IMG/VR virus record: IMGVR_UViG_3300048997_000104
Span: 1-53,952 of that record
Source: a virus
Reading direction: 5' to 3' (one strand)
DNA length: 53,952 bases
In this document: one piece after another, positions 16,463 through 25,438 of the stretch
How positions within the stretch are numbered: the stretch's first letter is position 1
Layout: the number at the start of each line of letters is the position of its first letter
Made by a program: the position numbers and the translations under genes
The notes under the pieces: model-generated
Databases searched by the model: none
Seen by the model: only the letters and a program-made list of their open reading frames with translations
Told to the model about the DNA's origin: nothing

Positions 16463-18193
16463 ATGAAAGTATATAAGTGGGATGTCCATCTTGCCTTACA
16501 GCTTCCGTATGACCCAATTCACATCGAGATGGCGCGATCATTACCAAAGCGCCGCTATGAGAAAGCTCACGGTCACTGGGTGTTCCCCGCAGTGCTTGAG
16601 GTCATGGATCACGTCAAGTCGCTGTTCAATCAGGCTCCTTGGTCTGACGAAGCGCAAGCCATCTATGACCAGAAGGCCGCTGAAGCGGCGCATCGCACCA
16701 TTGTGGCAGAAGGACGGTTTGACGCCTCCGATCAACTTGTCGGAGTGCCGATGCGGCTCCCGCCTTACGAACATCAACGCCACGCCCTTGTACTTGGCCG
16801 CGACCAAGCTGTCTTTGCGTACCTCATGGAACAGGGCACTGGCAAGTCCAAGGTTCTGCTTGACGACGCAGCCCACAATTATCGTGCCGGACTTATTGAT
16901 TCACTTCTCATTCTCTGCCCGAACTCGGTGAAGACAAACTGGGTCAACATCGACGGCGAGGATGAGATAACCAAACACCTCGCGCCGGACATCCCCCACA
17001 TCAAGGCTGCATGGTTCGCAAGCATGCGCCAGAACAACCTCAAGGCGTGGAACAATATCCAGGGCGCGATCAAGTACAATGAGAAGGCCCTCAAGATACT
17101 CGCCGTCAACATCGAGGGCGTGGCATCGCCGCGCGCCTTCAAAGAGGCAGACCAGTTTGTCAAGCAGACAAGGTGCATGATCGCGGTCGATGAGTCCACG
17201 CGCATCAAGAAGCACACCACCAAGCGCGCCAAGGCAGCCAAGAATTTGCGTCAGCATTGCGGCCGCGCTCGGATCATGTCTGGCACGCCGCTGATCAAGT
17301 CACCGCTTGACGCGTACTCGCAATTTGACTTCCTCGATCCGAACATCATCAACATCCCAACCTACACCGAGTTCCAATCCCGGTATGCTGTGATGGGCGG
17401 TGAACACGGTCGGCAGGTGTTCCGATACGTCAACGTCGATGACCTGTCCAAGAAGATTGCCGGTTGTAGTTACCGGGTGACAAAGGATCAGTGCCTCGAT
17501 CTTCCTGAGAAGGTCTACAGCAAGCGCATTGTGGAGTTGACGCCGGAGCAGCGCAAGCACTACGATGATATGCGCACTGAGCTGATCACTTGGCTCGACG
17601 CGCAACACCACGTAGCGGCGACCACTGTACTAGCGCAAATGGCTCGGCTCCAGCAGATCACCGCCGGGTATCTGCCGCTGATCGACGCGGAGACTGGAGA
17701 GAAATATGGTGAGAAGCGAATTGCCTGCCCCAAGATCGATGAAGCAATGGACATCATTGCTGAGTGTTCAAACAAAGTTATTGTCTGGTGCCGATACAAA
17801 TTTGAAGTTAGAGAAATGGTCGATGCTCTGTCGGCTGCCGGGATTGGCCACGTCAAGTTTGACGGAGACACTTCGGAAGCAGATCGCATTACAGCTAGAA
17901 CTGGCTTTAACCAAGATGATTTCATCAGGGTTTTTGTCGGGCAAATTAGAACAGGAGGTATCGGTCTCACGCTTAATGCGGCGTCCACAGTTATCTATCT
18001 TTCCAATACGTTTGGCACGGAGGATCGAGTTCAATCTGAAGATCGGTGCCACCGCATTGGACAGACCAGATCAGTGCAGTACATCGACTTGGTTGCTCCA
18101 AAGACCATTGATGAGCGGGTGATCCAAGTCCTGCGGGCAAACAAGCGTTTGTCCGATGAGATCATGCGCGACGGGTACAAGGCATGGATTTAA
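16463..18193 (+). CDS. SNF2-family helicase/ATPase
   Basis: 576 aa. Walker A is 'EQGTGKSKV' (G125-S129), and the DEAH-type box appears as 'AVDES' (about 242-245). 'IMSGTPL' is motif III, and 'IRTGGIGLTLNAASTVIYLSN' with 'DRCHRIGQTRSVQYIDLVA' is the SNF2 motif V/VI region. The N-terminal 100 residues resemble the short domain before SNF2 cores in SMARCAL1-like phage enzymes. These are ATP-driven dsDNA translocases, and phage versions may remodel forks or displace proteins. Confidence 0.92.
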   Translation: MKVYKWDVHLALQLPYDPIHIEMARSLPKRRYEKAHGHWVFPAVLEVMDHVKSLFNQAPWSDEAQAIYDQKAAEAAHRTIVAEGRFDASDQLVGVPMRLPPYEHQRHALVLGRDQAVFAYLMEQGTGKSKVLLDDAAHNYRAGLIDSLLILCPNSVKTNWVNIDGEDEITKHLAPDIPHIKAAWFASMRQNNLKAWNNIQGAIKYNEKALKILAVNIEGVASPRAFKEADQFVKQTRCMIAVDESTRIKKHTTKRAKAAKNLRQHCGRARIMSGTPLIKSPLDAYSQFDFLDPNIINIPTYTEFQSRYAVMGGEHGRQVFRYVNVDDLSKKIAGCSYRVTKDQCLDLPEKVYSKRIVELTPEQRKHYDDMRTELITWLDAQHHVAATTVLAQMARLQQITAGYLPLIDAETGEKYGEKRIACPKIDEAMDIIAECSNKVIVWCRYKFEVREMVDALSAAGIGHVKFDGDTSEADRITARTGFNQDDFIRVFVGQIRTGGIGLTLNAASTVIYLSNTFGTEDRVQSEDRCHRIGQTRSVQYIDLVAPKTIDERVIQVLRANKRLSDEIMRDGYKAWI

Positions 18194-18212
18194 TGAATTA
18201 CAAACATCGCGG

Positions 18213-18240
18213 TTTACTCTACACCTAGCAAGCCTATACT
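18213..18240 (+). promoter_or_regulatory. Sigma70-like promoter TTTACT-N16-TATACT
   Basis: TTTACT at 18213-18218 and TATACT at 18235-18240 are separated by 16 bp, in the 77-bp gap before the gene at 18271. The -10 hexamer and the 16-bp spacer recur at 33583, 34248 and 36682. The AGGGGCAC ribosome site follows at 18258. Confidence 0.65.
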
Positions 18241-18270
18241 TGAAGGTTCTGCATAAAAGGGGCACTCTGA

Positions 18271-18678
18271 ATGACGACAAATCCAAAGCTGGCCGCGCTT
18301 GGCCAACGGTTGCGGTTCTTGAAAGACCGCAAAGACTATCTTGAGGAGGAACTCAAGGAAGTCAACAAGGAAGCCAAAGAGCTTCAGGAGCGGACAATCC
18401 CCAAAGTGATGGAAGATGCCGAGATTGAGAAGGCAACCATCGAGGGCGCGGGCACGATGTACATTAAGCAAGTCGTGTTTGCTTCGCTCATCAAGGACGA
18501 GAGCGACGAGCCTCCATTCTACGATTGGGCGCGGTCAAATGCGCCTGATCTGATAAAGCCGTTCATCCATCCGAAGCGGCTCCAATCCTGGGCAAAGGAA
18601 AGGCTGGAGGGCGGCGAGCCTTTGCCAAATTCAATCAATGCCGTCTTTGTTCCAACAGCAACGCTATTGAGGAAGTAA
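18271..18678 (+). CDS. Hypothetical protein with N-terminal coiled coil
   Basis: 135 aa, start ATG at 18271 after AGGGGCAC. Residues about 8-50 form a charged coiled coil ('LRFLKDRKDYLEEELKEVNK'). The rest ('APDLIKPFIHPKRLQSWAKERL') looks globular and alpha-helical. First gene behind a clear promoter and followed 6 bp later by the 291-aa protein; likely partners in DNA metabolism. No family recognised. Confidence 0.75.
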   Translation: MTTNPKLAALGQRLRFLKDRKDYLEEELKEVNKEAKELQERTIPKVMEDAEIEKATIEGAGTMYIKQVVFASLIKDESDEPPFYDWARSNAPDLIKPFIHPKRLQSWAKERLEGGEPLPNSINAVFVPTATLLRK

Positions 18679-18684
18679 GCACAC

Positions 18685-19560
18685 ATGGCCAAGACCACAA
18701 CGCCTGCGCAGGCCGAGCCGAGCACGTCAGTCGCGCTCCGCAATGAAGCGGTGCCGGACTATTTGCGCGAGTATCAGGGACCGACCGGCACCGAGAACAT
18801 CGACAGCAAAGACGTCAACATCCCGCGCCTCAAGCTCGGGCAGTCGATGAACCCTGAAGTCAAGGACAAGCTCGTGGAGGAAGGCGATTTCTTCCACAAC
18901 ATCACCAAGCAGGTTCTGATCAAGAAGGGCGCCACCGGCATCATCATACCCATTTGCTTCTCCAAGCAATATCTCCTCTGGCGTGATCGCAACGACGGCG
19001 GCGGCATCATGGCCCGCGCCAACCGCGTCATCCTGCCGGGCGGCGAGGTGCGGCACAAATGGGACAAGCCCAATTCGGAATTCACCCACAAGCTCGGCGG
19101 CAAGACCAAGGTGACGTGGAAGACAGGCACATTTGTCGAGGATGATGGCCTGAGCGAGTTCGGCTCGGAAGTGCCTGGCGACAGCGAGAGCGGCCCGGCA
19201 GCGACGGCTCACTACAACTACGTCATCATGCTGCCGGAACATGAGCACATCATGCTCGCCGTTTCGTTGTCGCGGTCGTCGGCCAAGAAGGCCAAAGACC
19301 TCAACGCCTTGCTGAAAATGGGCAACGCGCCCATGTTCGCTCGGCAGATCGCCATCGCCTCGATCCCTGACGCCAACGCGGCAGGCGACACGTTCTTCAA
19401 CTATGCCTTCCAGCCGGCTGGTTTCGTCAAGGACCGCGTTCTGTTCGAGGGCCTGGCGAAGATGCACATGGAGCTCAAAGAGAAGGGCATCAATGTGGAC
19501 TTCTCCGACGAGGAGAGCACCAAGCCTGCCGGCGACAAGGACGAGGCCGAACGCTTCTGA
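18685..19560 (+). CDS. Conserved phage protein next to the primase gene, function unknown
   Basis: 291 aa. A disordered N-terminus (TTTPAQAEPSTS) leads to a compact domain with 'VNIPRLKLGQSMNPEVKD' and 'GATGIIIPICFSKQYLLWRD'. The C-terminus is acidic ('DFSDEESTKPAGDKDEAERF'), as is common in single-strand DNA-binding proteins. An acidic tail, abundance-type codon use and a place between a coiled-coil protein and the primase make an SSB-like or recombination role possible, but no fold-defining motif is visible. Confidence 0.7.
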   Translation: MAKTTTPAQAEPSTSVALRNEAVPDYLREYQGPTGTENIDSKDVNIPRLKLGQSMNPEVKDKLVEEGDFFHNITKQVLIKKGATGIIIPICFSKQYLLWRDRNDGGGIMARANRVILPGGEVRHKWDKPNSEFTHKLGGKTKVTWKTGTFVEDDGLSEFGSEVPGDSESGPAATAHYNYVIMLPEHEHIMLAVSLSRSSAKKAKDLNALLKMGNAPMFARQIAIASIPDANAAGDTFFNYAFQPAGFVKDRVLFEGLAKMHMELKEKGINVDFSDEESTKPAGDKDEAERF

Positions 19561-21053
19561 TGCGCCAATTCGCTCAGCTATTCGCTGGGCGAACAGACTG
19601 TTACGGCACCTACGTTGTCCGAGAGAAGCGTGATGATGGTAAGCAGAAGGGTAAGGGTACCACTCACGAGAAGCCGCTCACAGAGGAAGTGTGGGCGGCT
19701 CATCTCTCGGGCAAGCGGATGCTGGGGGTTGTCCCTATCCGCACCGATGGGACCGTATGCTGGTTCGCGGGCGACATAGACGTTTACACCATAGACCTTG
19801 CTAAGCTCAACAAGGTCTGTCAAGACAAGAACATTCCGGTAGTTCTCTGCCGGTCAAAATCGGGAGGCGCGCACCTTTACTGCTTCGTGGACGGAGCGAT
19901 CCCCGCAGCAACTGGCATAAAGCTGATGCGCAAGTGGCTGGCCATGCTAGGCCATCCGCGCTGCGAAGTGTTCCCAAAGCAGGAGCATATTGCCGAGGGC
20001 GCGACAGGCAACTGGATCAACCTGCCGTATTTTGGCGGCGACCTCACCGACCGCTGGGCCTTTGGCCTCGGCGGCGAGAAGCTGAAGCTGGGTGAGTTCG
20101 AGCAACTGGCGTCAGCCCGGTCAATCCGTCCATCGGACGTTCCTGAGCTGCTTGCCGAGGAAAAGGCATCTAAGTCGCCTTATGCCGATGCGCCGCCCTG
20201 CATCGAGAAGATGAGCGCCGAGGGCGTCCATGAGGGTGGACGTAACCGGGCGGCATTCCACTGGGCGGTGTACTTCTACAAGAGCGACCCTGACAATTGG
20301 CGGGACAAACTAGCCGCCGCCAACTACCAGATATTTGACCCGCCGCTCACCCATGAAGAAATCACGCAGGTGATGAAGAACGTGGGCGGCGGCAAGTACC
20401 AGTACTTGTGCAAAGAGGAGCCGATGTGCTCTATTTGCGACAAGGATGCCTGCCTGACGCGCAAATGGGGCGTGGGGCCGCAGCAAGGGATTAGCTACGC
20501 TGAGGTGGTGATTGATCGACTGATCAAGATCGCCTCTGATCCGCCGATCTTCTACCTTGTCTGCAACGGCAAGAGCGTCAAGATGGCAACCGAGCAGTTG
20601 CTCAGCAACGAGAAATGTCGGCGGCGCATCTATGAGATGATTGGGATGCTGATGCCCAAGCTGCCTGCGCCGAAGTGGGAGGAATTCATCCAGAAGCTGC
20701 CGGTGGACGTGCAGGAAGCGCCGGATGAGGTTAGCCTTGATGGACAGGTTCTTGAATCGTTCCGCGAGTGGGCGTTCAACATGTGCCCCAAGACCAAGGA
20801 CGTTGACGACGTTGCGCGCGGCTTCCCATTCTACAACCCGGAGACGCAGCGCATTATCTTCCGGGGCACGGACTTTATCTCAATGTTCAAGCGCACGCGG
20901 CGCAAAGAGGCATCCGACCGCGACATCTGGGCGGCACTCAACGATATTGGCTGCTACCGAGACAATGTAAGGGTGAAATCCAAGCAGACCAAATGCTGGC
21001 TGTTCCCTGTGGACGAACCGTGGTTTGACATTCCTGGATCGGAGAAATTCTGA
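19560..21053 (+). CDS. AEP-superfamily primase (TOTE-like)
   Basis: 497 aa, start overlapping the previous stop (TGATG). The N-terminal 200 residues show the archaeo-eukaryotic primase pattern: 'CWFAGDIDVYTID' with metal-binding D72 and D74, 'CRSKSGGAHLYCFVD' (about 98-111) and 'NWINLPYFGGD'. This matches the primase domain of TOTE-type systems. A Cys cluster ('CKEEPMCSICDKDAC') near residue 287 probably binds zinc. The C-terminal third is helical and may contact a helicase. It probably makes primers for the C-family polymerase encoded downstream. Confidence 0.8.
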   Translation: MRQFAQLFAGRTDCYGTYVVREKRDDGKQKGKGTTHEKPLTEEVWAAHLSGKRMLGVVPIRTDGTVCWFAGDIDVYTIDLAKLNKVCQDKNIPVVLCRSKSGGAHLYCFVDGAIPAATGIKLMRKWLAMLGHPRCEVFPKQEHIAEGATGNWINLPYFGGDLTDRWAFGLGGEKLKLGEFEQLASARSIRPSDVPELLAEEKASKSPYADAPPCIEKMSAEGVHEGGRNRAAFHWAVYFYKSDPDNWRDKLAAANYQIFDPPLTHEEITQVMKNVGGGKYQYLCKEEPMCSICDKDACLTRKWGVGPQQGISYAEVVIDRLIKIASDPPIFYLVCNGKSVKMATEQLLSNEKCRRRIYEMIGMLMPKLPAPKWEEFIQKLPVDVQEAPDEVSLDGQVLESFREWAFNMCPKTKDVDDVARGFPFYNPETQRIIFRGTDFISMFKRTRRKEASDRDIWAALNDIGCYRDNVRVKSKQTKCWLFPVDEPWFDIPGSEKF

Positions 21054-21238
21054 TGAGCAGGCGTAAGCCCAAGTCTACTCCATACGGGATGGATGATCGC
21101 CTCCCAATTGGCAAGTACAAAGATGAACTGGTCAGCACCGTAGTCAAGGATGATCCGCAGTATTTGTGCTGGATGTGGGGGCAAGACATCCTCGACTTTG
21201 ACGAGGAAGTGGCGCAGCTTTTGGAGATAAAACGGTGA
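21053..21238 (+). CDS. Small DUF3820 / ExoX C-terminal-like protein
   Basis: 61 aa. 'LPIGKYKDELVSTVVKDDPQYLCWMW' matches the short GKYKG...DPxYLxW module found alone (DUF3820) or at the C-terminus of ExoX-like exonucleases. It probably binds nucleic acid or acts as a subunit of a separate nuclease such as the DEDDh protein at 26077. The start overlaps the primase stop (TGATGA). Confidence 0.7.
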   Translation: MSRRKPKSTPYGMDDRLPIGKYKDELVSTVVKDDPQYLCWMWGQDILDFDEEVAQLLEIKR

Positions 21239-21465
21239 CGCAAACCGACTTGTTCCCGGCGACCTTGAAGCGCCGCCGCAAAGAGCCTTGCCCATACACC
21301 ATCGAGCGCGTTGGCCGATGGTGCGCTCGCCGCAAGGTGACGCTGTACTATCGCGTCAGGCTGGGCAAGACTGTGGTCAACAACTTCCTGACCAAGAAGG
21401 CTGCCAAGTCTTGGATACACCGGCAGCTCCATCCGCGCGGCATCCACCCTAGCTGGCTCCCTTGA
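21235..21465 (+). CDS. Small basic hypothetical protein
   Basis: 76 aa, strongly basic ('LKRRRKEPCPYTIERVGRWCARRK'), overlapping both neighbours by 4 bp (GTGA at 21235, TTGA at 21462). A nucleic-acid-binding role is plausible from charge and context; no family recognised. Confidence 0.65.
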   Translation: MTQTDLFPATLKRRRKEPCPYTIERVGRWCARRKVTLYYRVRLGKTVVNNFLTKKAAKSWIHRQLHPRGIHPSWLP

Positions 21466-23003
21466 GAACAACCAAAATCTTCGGCGCTCCAGGCTGCGGC
21501 AAGACGACCGACATGTTGGCGCGCCTGGAGGCAGAGATCAAGGCCGGGACCAGGCTCGACCGCATTTGCTTCGTTACGGCAACTGTGGCCGCGCGTGATG
21601 AGGCGAGGAAACGGGCGCAGCGGCTCCTGCCGTCTGCGACTGATCGAGACTTCAGATATTTCAGAACGATACACGGCATCTGCTTCGGTGAGCTGCATCT
21701 CGGCAGAGATAATGTGATGCAGACCGATGATTACCTCGACTTCGGGCGAAAAGCCTGTATCCTATTCTCGGAAGCATTTACTGAAGAGTTGGATGACGAT
21801 GGCCTACCTCAAGGGTTCGCTCACAGCGCAGGAAATGAAATACTTGCTGTGCGCCAGTTTGCAGCCGCCTGCCTGGCAGATATCAATTCTCCAGACGTTA
21901 TTCGACGCTGCCCGCCGGACATCCCCGTCAGCGAGTTCCGAGCGGTTATTCAAAAATTTGAAGAATACAAACGCAAGCACACCAAATTCGATTTCGTGGA
22001 CATGCTCCTCCTCTATCTTGGAAGTGAGTTTAGACCACTTGACATTGACACAATATTCATTGACGAGGCCCAAGACCTGTCCAAGCTTCAATGGCGCGTC
22101 GTTGACAAATTTGCTGCAGAGGCATTACGACGATATGTTGCGGGCGATGATGACCAGAGCATATACGGGTTTATCGGTGCAGACCCTCTTGGCTTCTATT
22201 CGCTCCCAGCCGAAGAAACCGTCATCCTCCCAAGGACGTACCGGCTCAAGAGGAACATCTGGGATTTTGCAAGACGAATCATAGAGGAGGTGCGTGACCG
22301 GGTTCCCAAGCAGATCGAGGTGGTTGGCGAGGGCGGGACTGTCGGCTACTGGAACCTTGACCCGGAGTATCTGGACTATGACGGCGAGCAGGTCATGCTC
22401 ATCGCTCGACATCATTCGCAGCTGGCATCTATCGCCAGGAGCCTGGAGAAGCGCGGCACGCCTTTCCTTCACCGCGGATACAGCCTGACAGGAACCGAGA
22501 GGTCCAAAGCCGTCTTTTGGTTCCTGGAACTGAAATCTGGACAGAAAGTGAGGGTCAAGGATGCAGCCCGTATCGTCAAGCTCGCAGCCCGAAACCATTA
22601 CAAGAACTTTGCTGAGGTGGCACGAACAAGGCCTGATGAGCTTATCGGAAGCGACGGACTGGCTCAATACGGCGTGGATTTACAAAAACCATGGCAAGCT
22701 CAGTTCGGGACCGCAAGACGAGATCACAACCAAAATGAGGGCATCGCTTCCATCCTGCGCGAAAATCACCGAACGGCTCTCATTAACGCTCCCAGGGTGG
22801 AGCTTACCACCTATCACGCATCCAAAGGCCGCGAGGCAAAGCGGGTTGTCCTCTTCACGAACTGCTACCAAGCAGCCTGGGACAATGCCCAACTTTACCC
22901 CGATCAAGAACGTAGACTTGCGTACGTCGGCGCTACACGCGCCATGGATGACCTCACCATCGTCGCCCCCACCAGTGGACTGTACATGAGGAGTTTGATT
23001 TGA
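21462..23003 (+). CDS. UvrD-like superfamily 1 helicase
   Basis: 513 aa from TTG at 21462. Motif I is 'FGAPGCGKT' (7-15), motif II 'IFIDEAQDLS', motif III 'AGDDDQSIYGFIGADP', motif V 'LTTYHASKGREAKRVVLF' and motif VI 'YVGATRAMDDL'. These define a UvrD/Rep 3'-5' helicase. It is shorter than cellular UvrD (about 720 aa), mostly from reduced 1B/2B subdomains. With no DnaB-type helicase visible in the window, this or the SNF2 protein may serve the fork. Confidence 0.92.
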   Translation: MRTTKIFGAPGCGKTTDMLARLEAEIKAGTRLDRICFVTATVAARDEARKRAQRLLPSATDRDFRYFRTIHGICFGELHLGRDNVMQTDDYLDFGRKACILFSEAFTEELDDDGLPQGFAHSAGNEILAVRQFAAACLADINSPDVIRRCPPDIPVSEFRAVIQKFEEYKRKHTKFDFVDMLLLYLGSEFRPLDIDTIFIDEAQDLSKLQWRVVDKFAAEALRRYVAGDDDQSIYGFIGADPLGFYSLPAEETVILPRTYRLKRNIWDFARRIIEEVRDRVPKQIEVVGEGGTVGYWNLDPEYLDYDGEQVMLIARHHSQLASIARSLEKRGTPFLHRGYSLTGTERSKAVFWFLELKSGQKVRVKDAARIVKLAARNHYKNFAEVARTRPDELIGSDGLAQYGVDLQKPWQAQFGTARRDHNQNEGIASILRENHRTALINAPRVELTTYHASKGREAKRVVLFTNCYQAAWDNAQLYPDQERRLAYVGATRAMDDLTIVAPTSGLYMRSLI

Positions 23004-23230
23004 AGTGGAGGGGCACAGAGATAGCAGACCTACCAGACAAGGAGTTGAATGAGGCTTTCGACGCCACTTGCAGGATCAGCTCCCAAATACGTGACGAGCT
23101 GCAACGGCGCGGACAGTTTAGCGATTCATTAAGGCAATCACAGTACTCTCAGGAAAAGGGGCAAGCACATGATAATCGTCGGCGCAGGGATGGCAGGTCT
23201 ACTGGCAGGGCACGCCTTCCGCGCATCTAA
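23000..23230 (+). CDS. Small hypothetical protein overlapping helicase and FAD protein genes
   Basis: 76 aa, TTG at 23000 with GAGGAG 8 nt upstream, inside the helicase end. The first 45 residues look like a genuine helical protein ('DLPDKELNEAFDATCRISSQIRDELQRRG'). The last 21 residues overlap the next gene by 62 bp and are Arg-rich, so the C-terminus may be incidental. No family recognised. Confidence 0.5.
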   Translation: MKWRGTEIADLPDKELNEAFDATCRISSQIRDELQRRGQFSDSLRQSQYSQEKGQAHDNRRRRDGRSTGRARLPRI

Positions 23231-24107
23231 GCCAACCATCTGCGAGATGCAGGACCGGCTGCCGAACAACCACGACGCGCTGCTGCGATTTCGGACTGAC
23301 AAGGTAGCCAGAGCCACCGGGATCGAGTTCAAGAAGGTTCTGGTTCGCAAGGCTGTCGTCGCAGATGGCACATTCGTGGACCGTCCCAACCCGTTTGTCT
23401 GCAATAACTACAGCCTCAAGGTGACGGGCGAGGTGCTGGACCGCAGCATCTGGAACTTCGGCGACGCAGAGCGGTACATCGCGCCGCGCAACTTCATCGC
23501 CCAGTTGGCCCGGCCATTCACCATTTCCTACAGCGTGCCGTTCGATGCTGGCGACCTGCGGGGCACCCCGGCAATCAGCACCATTCCGATGCCGACGCTT
23601 ATGGATCAAGTCGCTTGGCGCCATAAGCCGACGTTCAAGTGGATGCCGGTCTGGGCCATCACGACTGACCTGACCATCCCGACCGTTGATGTGTATCAGA
23701 CTATCCACTTCGCGGACCTGAGCGACCCTGTTTACCGGGCGAGCCTCACCGGCGGCCATCTCACCATCGAGCTGGTTGCAGACCCAGGCTCCAAAACCAA
23801 TCAGGGCCGCATTCTGGAACAAGTGCTGGCGTTCTTCGGCTTGCTGGGCGTGAAACACACAGAGCCAGACTGCAAGCGCCAGGAATTTGGGAAGATCAAT
23901 CCCATCCCTGAAGAAATCCGGCAGGACTTCATCTACACGATGACGCGCAAGTACAGCATCTACAGCCTCGGGCGGTTCGCCACTTGGCGCCAAATCCTGC
24001 TGGATGACGTTGTCAACGACTGCGAGGTCATCCGCAGCCTGATCAACGCCGAGGGCAAGCTGAATAACTACCGGCAAGCACTATCGAGCCACGGCCCGCG
24101 ACCCTAG
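23169..24107 (+). CDS. FAD/NAD(P)-binding Rossmann-fold oxidoreductase
   Basis: 312 aa. The N-terminus 'IIVGAGMAGLLAGHAF' is a GxGxxG dinucleotide-binding fold with an acidic residue (CE) at the end of strand 2, favouring FAD. The C-terminal 'MTRKYSIYSLGRFATWRQILLDDVVND' helix resembles the C-terminal FAD-contact region of amine-oxidase-like flavoproteins. It lies directly before ThyX, itself a flavoenzyme. It could supply reduced flavin, or act in base modification. Substrate not identifiable from sequence. Confidence 0.75.
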   Translation: MIIVGAGMAGLLAGHAFRASKPTICEMQDRLPNNHDALLRFRTDKVARATGIEFKKVLVRKAVVADGTFVDRPNPFVCNNYSLKVTGEVLDRSIWNFGDAERYIAPRNFIAQLARPFTISYSVPFDAGDLRGTPAISTIPMPTLMDQVAWRHKPTFKWMPVWAITTDLTIPTVDVYQTIHFADLSDPVYRASLTGGHLTIELVADPGSKTNQGRILEQVLAFFGLLGVKHTEPDCKRQEFGKINPIPEEIRQDFIYTMTRKYSIYSLGRFATWRQILLDDVVNDCEVIRSLINAEGKLNNYRQALSSHGPRP

Positions 24108-24167
24108 CGGAGTACAGCCCCCGCTAACGAACACCATGGTACGCCCAGTTTTGAACAGGAGAAAACG

Positions 24168-25007
24168 ATGAAAGTGAGCCTTCTCAGCTATACGCCGGAT
24201 GCCCTTGAGCTTCTGCTGTTTACGAAGCAGACCCGGCTCAAGATGAGCCCTGGCGGCCTCGACGCGATCAAGGCTTGGCCAGTCGCGGAGAAAATCAAGC
24301 AGCTCGAATACATGCGCAACACGATCCAGTCCAGCTGGGAGTTTGTCGATTACGTCTTCATTGTCGAAGATGTGACGCGAGCTTTCACACACCAGATCGT
24401 GCGTCATAGGCACAACAGCTATGCCCAGCAGGCGCAGCGCGCCGTGGACATGTCTGGCTTCGAGTTCGTGACGCCGCAGTCGGTGCGCGATTTCGATGAC
24501 AAGTTTGGCGGCAGCAATGCCCAGATCGTCTGGGACGATGCTATGGCAGCAATCGACTACGCATACACCAAGCTGGTCGATGTCGGCATTCCGGCGCAGG
24601 ATGCGCGCGGCGTCTTGCCCACCAACATCTGCACCAACATCGTCATCAAGGCCAATCTCCGGTCCATGCATGATATGGCCCTCAAGCGGCTCTGCGTTAA
24701 GGCGCAGGGCGAGGCGCAGGACGTGTTCCGGGCCATGCGTGATGCTGTGATCGAGGTACACCCCTGGGCCGATCCCTTCATCCGCGTCCACTGCGCTACG
24801 TATGGGACGTGCATGTTCCCGACCTACCCGGTGGACAAGTGCCCGGCGAAGCCGCACGTATATGATCCAAACACCGGCAACGCATATGGCGGCGGTCGCC
24901 CTGCGAGCCTTGCCGGCATCCATAAGGTCTGGGCCAACAACCGCGCCGAGGCCCAGCCTGACCTGCCGCTCGATCTCAAAGTCACCCATCCAGGTGAGGT
25001 GCTCTGA
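24168..25007 (+). CDS. thyX: Flavin-dependent thymidylate synthase (ThyX family), altered signature
   Basis: 279 aa. 'RAFTHQIVRHRHNSYAQQAQR' (71-91) aligns with the ThyX motif RHR-x7-S, which in many bacteria reads RHRxxSYSQQSQR. Here A89 replaces the Ser usually at the activator position, while the dUMP/FAD-contacting RHR, Q87, Q88 and R91 are present. 'PTNICTNIVIKANLRSMHDMALKR' is the second conserved block (canonical ...N.R...H...R). It makes dTMP, or conceivably a modified pyrimidine, from dUMP. Published work on the T. maritima enzyme reports activity after S88A, so loss of function should not be assumed. Confidence 0.88.
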   Translation: MKVSLLSYTPDALELLLFTKQTRLKMSPGGLDAIKAWPVAEKIKQLEYMRNTIQSSWEFVDYVFIVEDVTRAFTHQIVRHRHNSYAQQAQRAVDMSGFEFVTPQSVRDFDDKFGGSNAQIVWDDAMAAIDYAYTKLVDVGIPAQDARGVLPTNICTNIVIKANLRSMHDMALKRLCVKAQGEAQDVFRAMRDAVIEVHPWADPFIRVHCATYGTCMFPTYPVDKCPAKPHVYDPNTGNAYGGGRPASLAGIHKVWANNRAEAQPDLPLDLKVTHPGEVL

Positions 25008-25438
25008 TGGACGAGGACAAGCGCAAAGAGGCAATACGCCACTACGCCGAGCTGATCAAGGGCGATAATGCCTGGAGATACATGGACCTACAAGATGTCA
25101 TCCAGGCATACCAGGCATTTCACTCCCTGGTCGAGAACACCCCCAGATACAGGCTGGAGATGGAGACAGGCCAGCCGTGTCTGCCGCCCAAGCACAATCG
25201 CTCATTCTGGCGCCAACTGCACGGCGCCATGGGGCTGGCGGGCGAGGGCGCTGAGGTGCTCGAACTCTACAAGAAACGTCTGTTTGGTAAAGAACAGGCG
25301 CTCGACCGTGATAAAGTTAAGAAAGAGTTAGGTGACATTTTGTTCTACCTGTTTCTTTCTTTGGACGCCAACGATTTTTCGCTCCGTGAGGTCTTGGAAG
25401 CGAATATACTCAAGCTGGCTGAGAGGTATGGAACTTGA
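25007..25438 (+). CDS. MazG-like nucleotide pyrophosphohydrolase
   Basis: 143 aa, ATG shared with the ThyX stop (TGATG). 'GLAGEGAEVLELYKK' (E80, E83) and 'KKELGDILFYL' (E107, D110) form the EExxE/ExxD metal-binding motif of all-alpha NTP pyrophosphohydrolases, and 'VLEANILKLAERYGT' is the typical end. It hydrolyses (d)NTPs to monophosphates, here perhaps to remove dUTP or other unwanted nucleotides and supply the adjacent ThyX. Confidence 0.85.
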   Translation: MDEDKRKEAIRHYAELIKGDNAWRYMDLQDVIQAYQAFHSLVENTPRYRLEMETGQPCLPPKHNRSFWRQLHGAMGLAGEGAEVLELYKKRLFGKEQALDRDKVKKELGDILFYLFLSLDANDFSLREVLEANILKLAERYGT

